Shown in pieces: positions 1 to 4,500 of a stretch of 8,788 nucleotides of DNA. Position 1 is the first letter of the stretch. Each line of letters starts with the position of its first letter. This stretch comes from Oscillospiraceae bacterium (GTDB taxonomy: Bacteria > Bacillota_A > Clostridia > Oscillospirales > Oscillospiraceae), in assembly GCA_015068055.1 (NCBI GenBank), contig SVLG01000070.1:1-8788 (forward strand), read 5' to 3'. The notes below the pieces were generated by a model, which saw nothing but the letters and a program-made list of their open reading frames with translations, was not told the DNA's origin and did no database searches. The position numbers and the translations under genes were made by a program.

Positions 1-57
1 CAGGCCTCTTCCTCCTTCCAGGAGATCGACGAGGCCGACGGCGATCTGCCGTTCTGA
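1..57 (+). CDS. ssb: Single-stranded DNA-binding protein, C-terminal end (partial)
   Basis: Only the last 18 codons are in the window; they end in the acidic tail DGDLPF before a TGA stop at 55-57. This D-D-L-P-F type tip is the conserved protein-interaction tail of bacterial SSB, which docks replication and repair proteins onto SSB-coated single-stranded DNA. The gene sits 24 bases upstream of rpsR, matching the rpsF-ssb-rpsR order common in Firmicutes, so rpsF is expected just outside the left edge (inference). The body of the protein cannot be judged because it is outside the window. Confidence 0.9.
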   Translation, partial: QASSSFQEIDEADGDLPF

Positions 58-64
58 AACCGAT

Positions 65-72
65 GAAAGGAG
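65..72 (+). promoter_or_regulatory. Ribosome binding site of rpsR
   Basis: AAAGGAGT lies about 9 bases before the ATG at 82. It is a strong Shine-Dalgarno match and fixes the rpsR start. No separate promoter is visible in the 24-base gap after ssb, so rpsR is probably transcribed from upstream. Confidence 0.8.
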
Positions 73-81
73 TTTTGAAAC

Positions 82-318
82 ATGGCTTTCGATAAGTCCC
101 AGAAGCCCCACAAGCGCAAGAAGGTTTGCCAGTTCTGCGTTGACAAGTCCGAGTTCATCGATTACAAGGACACCGCCAAGCTGCGCAAGTTCCTCAGCGA
201 GCGGGCCAAGATCCTGCCCCGCCGTACCACCGGTACCTGCGCTTACCATCAGCGTCAGCTCACCGAGGCTGTCAAGCGCGCCCGTCAGGTCGCTCTGCTG
301 CCCTACGTGACCGACTGA
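82..318 (+). CDS. rpsR: 30S ribosomal protein S18 (zinc-type)
   Basis: The 78-residue product is a full-length S18, a small-subunit protein that binds S6 and 16S rRNA on the platform of the 30S subunit. Recognisable conserved stretches are [15 protein letters not shown] (about 34-48) and the basic C-terminal part [19 protein letters not shown] (about 57-75). Cys16 and Cys19 (CQFC) together with Cys53 and His56 (CAYH) form the likely metal site of the C+ (zinc-binding) form of S18; many bacteria also or instead carry a C- paralogue for zinc-poor growth. It follows ssb by 24 bases and is closed by the terminator at 332-367, so it is the last gene of the ssb operon. Confidence 0.97.
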   Translation: MAFDKSQKPHKRKKVCQFCVDKSEFIDYKDTAKLRKFLSERAKILPRRTTGTCAYHQRQLTEAVKRARQVALLPYVTD

Positions 319-331
319 TTGAATGTATGCG

Positions 332-370
332 AACAGCCCTTTGCCTTACGGCAAAGGGCTGTTTTTTGTT
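332..370 (+). terminator. Intrinsic terminator after rpsR
   Basis: A perfect 14-bp stem (332-345 with 350-363) has a TTAC loop and runs into T362-T367. It starts 14 bases after the rpsR stop. On the minus strand the same hairpin directly follows the deaminase stop codon (369-371), but no T-run follows it there, so it is a good terminator for the plus strand and at best a transcript-end hairpin for the minus strand. Confidence 0.93.
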
Positions 371-848
371 ATGCAAGATCAATCGTTTCGTCGTGTTCGA
401 TCCACTCGTTTACATCGGTGCTTTCATACTGATCCTCGCCCACGCGGGCCACGACCTTCGCAATGCCGGCATTGATGATAAGCCGGCGGCACATGGCGCA
501 GGGGGTGGCATCCTTCAGGAGTTCGCCGCTGCGGGCATCCCGTCCTACCAGATAGAGGGTGCCTCCCAGCATATCCCGGCGGGCGGCGGAGATGATGGCG
601 TTGGCCTCCGCATGAACGCTGCGGCAGAGCTCGTAGCGCTCGCCCCGGGGAATGTTCAGCTTTTCCCTGGCACAGTAGCCCAGATCGCTGCAGTTGCGGC
701 GGCCACGGGGGGCGCCGTTGTAACCGGTGGAGAGGATCTCATCTTCGCGCACCACAATGGCGCCGTACTTACGGCGCAGACAGGTGGAGCGGTTCAGGGC
801 GGCGTCGGCTATGTCGAGGTAGTAGTTTTCCTTGCTTCTGCGATCCAT
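369..848 (-). CDS. dCMP/cytidine deaminase family protein (ComEB-like)
   Basis: The 159-residue product belongs to the zinc-dependent deoxycytidylate deaminase family, which turns dCMP into dUMP and so feeds dTTP synthesis in the cytosol. The zinc site is visible as HAEANAI (His79, Glu81 as proton shuttle) and PCAMC (Cys117, Cys120). The segment GYNGAPRG (42-49) and the Cys-containing insert between it and HAE (Cys53, Cys59, Cys75) are typical of dCMP deaminases rather than of short cytidine deaminases. The start at 848 is supported by an AGGAGGAGG ribosome binding site on the minus strand at about 853-862. The gene converges on rpsR and diverges from queH. In many Firmicutes this family is annotated comEB after a Bacillus competence operon; no competence genes are seen here. 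Substrate dCMP is assigned by family, not shown. Confidence 0.92.
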   Translation of the reverse strand: MDRRSKENYYLDIADAALNRSTCLRRKYGAIVVREDEILSTGYNGAPRGRRNCSDLGYCAREKLNIPRGERYELCRSVHAEANAIISAARRDMLGGTLYLVGRDARSGELLKDATPCAMCRRLIINAGIAKVVARVGEDQYESTDVNEWIEHDETIDLA

Positions 849-877
849 GGGCGGACCTCCTCCTATGTCTTTTCCTC

Positions 878-906
878 ACTATATCCTACTTTCCTTTTCA
901 TTTCAA
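878..906 (-). promoter_or_regulatory. Promoter of the dCMP deaminase gene
   Basis: Read on the minus strand, TTGAAA (901-906) and TATAGT (878-883) are separated by exactly 17 bases, a good sigma-70-type match upstream of the start at 848. It interleaves with the divergent queH promoter, so the two polymerase sites overlap. Confidence 0.6.
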
Positions 907-923
907 TCTTTTTATGCTATACT
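895..923 (+). promoter_or_regulatory. Promoter of queH and the genes behind it
   Basis: An extended -10 (TGC followed by TATACT, 915-923) has a moderate -35 TTTTCA at 895-900 with a 17-base spacer. Transcription would begin near 930. An upstream in-frame ATG at 914 lies inside this promoter, so it cannot be the start for a transcript made here. This favours the downstream ATG for queH. Confidence 0.6.
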
Positions 924-949
924 TTAGCGAGGAATGGAGGCTTATGCCC

Positions 950-1576
950 ATGAAACGAAATTATCAGAAGGAACTGGAAACGATCCTCGCCTCCCTGAAC
1001 GGCGAGCGAAAACGTCTGCTGCTCCACAGCTGCTGCGGCCCCTGCAGCAGCTACTGTCTTGAATACCTGACGCAGTATTTCGACGTAACCGTCTTTTTCT
1101 ATAACCCCTGTATTTTACCGGCAGAGGAGTTTGAAAAGCGGCTTTACTGGCAGCGGCATCTGTTGGAAGCGGCTCCCTTCTGCGCCGGGGTGGAACTCAT
1201 CGTCCCCGAGCGGGACGAGGCGGCCTTCTGGGCCGCAGCGGACGGGCTGGAGCAGGAAAGGGAGGGCGGCGCGCGCTGCACGGAATGCTTCGCCCTGCGA
1301 CTTGGCAAGACCCGGGATTATGCGGAGAAAGGCGGTTTCGACTACTTTGCCACCACCCTCACCGTCTCTCCCCATAAAAACGCCGAGCTTATCAACCGCA
1401 TCGGCTTTGCGCTGGCGGAGGGCCATCCGTGTCTCTGGCTGCCCTCCGACTTCAAAAAGCGGGACGGCTACCGCCGCTCCATCGCCCTCAGCCACGAATA
1501 CGGCCTCTACCGGCAGAGCTGGTGCGGCTGTGGGTTGGGCGGGGAAGAAACAGATCAAAACGGGAGGGTTTTATGA
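950..1576 (+). CDS. queH: Epoxyqueuosine reductase QueH
   Basis: The 208-residue product matches the QueH (former DUF208) family, which carries out the last step of queuosine synthesis: reduction of epoxyqueuosine to queuosine at wobble position 34 of GUN-anticodon tRNAs. It is the cobalamin-independent alternative to QueG. Metal-binding cysteines are all present: SCCGPC (Cys28, Cys29, Cys32), YNPC (Cys54), CTEC (Cys110, Cys113) and the C-terminal WCGC (Cys192, Cys194). TTLTVSPHKN (about 135-144) and DFKKRDGYRRS (about 167-177) are typical family stretches. The start at 950 has GGAGG nine bases before it; ATG 944 in the same frame is possible, ATG 914 is not. After the family's usual end at CGC there are 14 more residues, and the stop overlaps the next gene by ATGA. 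No other queuosine gene is in the window. Confidence 0.93.
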   Translation: MKRNYQKELETILASLNGERKRLLLHSCCGPCSSYCLEYLTQYFDVTVFFYNPCILPAEEFEKRLYWQRHLLEAAPFCAGVELIVPERDEAAFWAAADGLEQEREGGARCTECFALRLGKTRDYAEKGGFDYFATTLTVSPHKNAELINRIGFALAEGHPCLWLPSDFKKRDGYRRSIALSHEYGLYRQSWCGCGLGGEETDQNGRVL

Positions 1577-2421
1577 AAATTCATTCCAGTGACCACACCA
1601 TAGTGTCCTTTGGCAAACTATCGGATCCTGGGGTCTTGAGACAATCCCCCCTTGCGGACGACGAAGTCCGATACAAACACTTCACAAGCAAAAACTTTCA
1701 GTACATTGTAAACCACATTGCGGAAATATTTGGCTTGGCGCACGGCTCCGTACAGGCTGCGGTTGTTAAAAAAAAGGTTAAGGTAGGCTGGGTCGATCAG
1801 AATCAGAACGCAAGCATAGAGCCGGATGAAATAGTCATTCAGTTTGCCATGAATGCCGCCATCAACACCTATACCAGAACTTCCTACTATGAAAAACACT
1901 TCATGTATTATACCGCCGACCGCTATGGGTATCCCGCGATTTTCGGCATTGCGGCGCATGAGGTTGGGCATCTGATTTGCCGATATACCATGTCTGCTCT
2001 GGAAACAAAGTTTATCGGCGGCGATGCCGTCCTTGTGCAAACCTCTGCGTTGGATCCCCGCTGGGATGAGCTGTGTTCCGACTATCTGTCGGGCATCGTG
2101 CTGGCCAAGGCTGTGCCCCGGCTCAACCAGAACCCGCTGATCGAATGCCTTCGCAATAGCCGGGCAGATGACGATCACCCGGATGGTTTCTGGCGCGTGT
2201 ATGCCATTGAAATGGGCTATCAGTGGGGATGCAACAATTCTCCCGCTCTGACTTCCAGAATTCTCAGCGATGCTCTGCAAATCCGTCAGCTGCTGCAAAG
2301 CTTCTGCCAGCTCTATTACCGGCAGATATACTGCGGTGTAAACGCCCGTGACCGCAGTCGGTACAGCCGTTTGCCCTCCGCATTCTCCGTCCCCTGTGAA
2401 ATTCCCCTTGGCACACTATAA
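1573..2421 (+). CDS. Putative cytoplasmic zinc metallopeptidase (HEVGH, gluzincin-like)
   Basis: The 282-residue product has the zinc peptidase signature AAHEVGHLICRY with His129, Glu130 and His133 at the active site. About 33 residues later comes DELCSDYLSG (Glu166, Asp170), which resembles the third-ligand ExxAD segment of gluzincins such as the M48 and neutral-zinc (YpfJ-like) peptidases. A further motif DDHPDGFWR (200-208) and the following EMGYQWG recall the HxxxxxR...GF..G segment of YpfJ-like proteins. There is no signal peptide or clear membrane segment, so it should act in the cytosol. The start at 1573 overlaps the queH stop as ATGA, pointing to coupled translation; GGGAGGG lies just upstream at 1562-1568. 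Base composition is more AT-rich in parts (row 1681-1740 is 38% GC by hand count) than in the flanking genes. Substrate and exact family are unknown; the peptidase fold is inferred from motifs only. Confidence 0.75.
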   Translation: MKIHSSDHTIVSFGKLSDPGVLRQSPLADDEVRYKHFTSKNFQYIVNHIAEIFGLAHGSVQAAVVKKKVKVGWVDQNQNASIEPDEIVIQFAMNAAINTYTRTSYYEKHFMYYTADRYGYPAIFGIAAHEVGHLICRYTMSALETKFIGGDAVLVQTSALDPRWDELCSDYLSGIVLAKAVPRLNQNPLIECLRNSRADDDHPDGFWRVYAIEMGYQWGCNNSPALTSRILSDALQIRQLLQSFCQLYYRQIYCGVNARDRSRYSRLPSAFSVPCEIPLGTL

Positions 2422-2457
2422 AGAGTCCGGCATCCGGATACTACAAAAAAACAGAAA

Positions 2458-2463
2458 AGAGGA
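2458..2463 (+). promoter_or_regulatory. Ribosome binding site of the small coiled-coil gene
   Basis: AGAGGA stands six bases before the ATG at 2470 and fixes that start. The 48-base gap after the peptidase gene shows no terminator hairpin. Confidence 0.65.
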
Positions 2464-2469
2464 TCGTAT

Positions 2470-2952
2470 ATGAGCGCTTATACTCCCGATTTGAAGGTTT
2501 TGATTGAAAACATGGACGAGCTGTATGGGCTGGCGGAGGATCTGGATTGTAATATAGCCGTCTCCCTTTCCGAACTCCAGGAATCACTGGCACTCGCTCT
2601 TGCAGGGGATTCGTCCGCCAAAACCGGCGCCCTGGGTACTCCGTCCGGAACAGGCTTGTTACCCACGTTTCCTCTCCTGTCCCTGTCTATCCATGCCTAT
2701 ATCTCTATAAAAAACCGCGCTGCCAAAAAGAAAGCAGAAGAAGCCCTCCTGCCTCTGTATCAGGAAGTCCTCCTGAAGGTCCAGGCTGAAAATCTCCAGC
2801 TAAGGGAGGAAAAAGAAGAACTCCGCAAGCTGCTCCGGGAGGCAGAGCAGAAAAACGTGGACAACCGAAGGCTGATCGAAGCTCAGAAGCAGAAAATTGA
2901 TAAGATTGAAAAGATTTTGTCCAGATATAACGCCATATTTGGAAACGGGTGA
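2470..2952 (+). CDS. Small coiled-coil protein of unknown function
   Basis: The 160-residue product is not recognised as any named family. Residues 1-45 look helical and acidic. Residues 61-80 form a hydrophobic stretch (LLPTFPLLSLSIHAYISI) that is followed at once by a basic KNRAAKKK; it could be a single membrane segment or a buried hairpin, but two prolines and a histidine make a membrane helix uncertain. Residues about 83-155 are a long charged helix rich in Leu, Glu and Lys with heptad-like spacing, most likely a coiled coil. No catalytic motif is visible. It lies between the metallopeptidase gene and the 505-residue gene, and is separated from the latter by only 3 bases, so the two products probably work together (inference). 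Its coiled coil may pair with the N-terminal one of the next protein. Confidence 0.75.
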   Translation: MSAYTPDLKVLIENMDELYGLAEDLDCNIAVSLSELQESLALALAGDSSAKTGALGTPSGTGLLPTFPLLSLSIHAYISIKNRAAKKKAEEALLPLYQEVLLKVQAENLQLREEKEELRKLLREAEQKNVDNRRLIEAQKQKIDKIEKILSRYNAIFGNG

Positions 2953-2955
2953 CTT

Positions 2956-4473
2956 ATGCAATACTTTGACGACATACTGAATGTTTACGCGTATCTGCAC
3001 AGTCAGATGCAGAAACACACCGGGGAAATGGCTTCCCTCACCCGGCAGGCTCGTCAGCTGCACGAGGATATCGATCGAACCACCGAGGCTGTCGGCAGTC
3101 TGGAACAGGAGACGGATGCACTCCTGGACAACGCAATGGCCCTTGCGAAAAAGATGGGAATTGATCTTTCCGATATTCTTGACGAAGAAGTCGCCCCCGA
3201 ATCCCCCGGTCAGGCTACCATACATGCCGAAACCGGCAAAATCAAGTTTCCCCGTGACTGCCATTTTGAGGAGGGCTTTGCGGCTCTTGTCAAGGAAGCA
3301 CATGAAGCAGGCTTTACCGATGTCCATCCGGAGCAATTGCTGACAGAGGAGGAGATTTCCCGCGCCATGGCCTTTTCGCAGCAGCTGGATGAGGAATTTG
3401 AAAGGATCACCGGCTTGCAGGTCAAAGACCTCGTTGCCCTTTTTGTTGCGGTGGCAATTCGTCTTACACTCTGTTCTTTGAAACGCTTTCTTTTCTCCGT
3501 CGGAGAAGACTCTTCCCTTCCCGATGCTCCCGCGTCTGAGCTTGACGCTTCCAGTGGTGTTGATATGGGACAGGTGCTGAAAAAGAACGCATCGTCGCTC
3601 GCTTCTTACACGGCGGCAAAGATAATCTCCGACTTTTCTCCGGTTTTTTCGGACTCCCTTTTCGGCGGGTCCCTTTCCATTCGCGAGGAGACAAGAATTC
3701 TCCGGGAACACACTCCTTTTGACGTGGATGAAACCGCACACCTCAGCAAGGATCAGATTCTGGGCTACGACAAGTATTTGGGTTGGATTTTCGGTGTATG
3801 CAATCTCCTGACAGATACAGTAACCACAAAATCTCTCAAGTCCTACACAGTCAAACGTTCTCCGGATGAAAACGCCAAGCCGTTTCTTGACCGGGAAGTA
3901 TCCACACTGATGTATATTGTTTACCCCGTGGTGCATTCTGTTCTGGATAATAAGGAAGCTGTTATTGCCTCTGTCGTGCGGGAAGCCACCGAGCTTGGCA
4001 TTCCCGGCCCCGGCAACGCCTCCGCTCTTGAGCTTTACGAACGAGCCCTTGCTATGGAACGCAAGTCCAGCGTCCTTGCCGACCAATCCCGGCAAGTGCT
4101 TCGTCCCCTCTGGAAGCAGGTGGATTCGCTCCTGGACGATCTGGCCATGGACTCCCTTGTCAATACCATTATCGCAGCCATCCACTCCCTGATGTATCGC
4201 AGTGACGACGGCGATTTGTCCTATTATACGATGCGGACAAACAAAATCATTCTTTACTCCGGTCTCCTTGCAACCGTCGCGAGCAGCATCCCCGCTCTCC
4301 TTGAGATGGATGTTGCAAAAATCAATTTTGGCGGATTGATCAACTCGCTCTTGTCACTGTTCCACTCCACATCGTTCTGGATAAACCTGAAAGCAGATTT
4401 TCTTGTCAATACGTATAAGTCAAAGCTGGCCCCTTATATGGAGCAATTGGATGAAGCCTTTGAACTCTGTTAA
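2956..4473 (+). CDS. Large protein of unknown family, N-terminal coiled coil and hydrophobic helices
   Basis: The 505-residue product is not recognised. Residues about 12-68 are a probable coiled coil (Gln/Glu/Leu-rich, ending in LLDNAMALAKKMG). Residues 156-171 form a short hydrophobic helix (LVALFVAVAIRLTL), and 430-480 hold two more hydrophobic stretches (IILYSGLLATVASSIPALL and LINSLLSLF). The middle carries motif-like stretches that look conserved in style: REHTPFDVDE (250-259) and LGWIFGVCNLLTDTVTTKSL (275-294). No kinase, nuclease, ATPase or peptidase signature could be found. The start follows the upstream stop by 3 bases with only a weak GGTGA before it, so translation is probably coupled to the small coiled-coil gene. 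Row 3781-3840 is 42% GC by hand count, lower than the following gene. A long open frame on the other strand (2800-4185) is taken as a shadow. A scaffold or membrane-linked partner of the peptidase is a guess. Confidence 0.75.
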   Translation: MQYFDDILNVYAYLHSQMQKHTGEMASLTRQARQLHEDIDRTTEAVGSLEQETDALLDNAMALAKKMGIDLSDILDEEVAPESPGQATIHAETGKIKFPRDCHFEEGFAALVKEAHEAGFTDVHPEQLLTEEEISRAMAFSQQLDEEFERITGLQVKDLVALFVAVAIRLTLCSLKRFLFSVGEDSSLPDAPASELDASSGVDMGQVLKKNASSLASYTAAKIISDFSPVFSDSLFGGSLSIREETRILREHTPFDVDETAHLSKDQILGYDKYLGWIFGVCNLLTDTVTTKSLKSYTVKRSPDENAKPFLDREVSTLMYIVYPVVHSVLDNKEAVIASVVREATELGIPGPGNASALELYERALAMERKSSVLADQSRQVLRPLWKQVDSLLDDLAMDSLVNTIIAAIHSLMYRSDDGDLSYYTMRTNKIILYSGLLATVASSIPALLEMDVAKINFGGLINSLLSLFHSTSFWINLKADFLVNTYKSKLAPYMEQLDEAFELC

Positions 4474-4487
4474 AAAAAGCCACCGTT

Positions 4488-4491
4488 GAGG
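4488..4491 (+). promoter_or_regulatory. Ribosome binding site that sets the GTPase start
   Basis: GAGG ends 9 bases before ATG 4501. An in-frame TTG at 4486 overlaps this site and has nothing suitable upstream, so ATG 4501, which gives the usual family N terminus MKRTVLGILAHVDAGKTT, is chosen. Confidence 0.6.
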
Positions 4492-4500
4492 TTTACCGTC

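Noticed and set aside
327..953. 208-codon open frame on the plus strand opposite the dCMP deaminase
   Set aside because: It starts inside the rpsR terminator and mirrors a minus-strand gene with clear zinc-site motifs; its product is low-complexity Ala/Gly/Val-rich and has no ribosome binding site.
1429..1572. Upstream extension of the metallopeptidase gene from ATG 1429
   Set aside because: It would run through the queH coding region in another frame with Arg/Leu/Pro-rich content; ATG 1573 overlaps the queH stop as ATGA and has a purine-rich site before it.
2800..4185. 461-codon open frame on the minus strand
   Set aside because: It lies opposite the 160- and 505-residue genes, whose tight spacing and coiled-coil patterning support the plus strand; the minus product shows no coherent domain or ribosome binding site.
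1573..4473. Insertion sequence or integron borders around the cassette
   Set aside because: I looked for terminal inverted repeats, direct repeats and transposase or integrase genes at both edges and saw none within the window.
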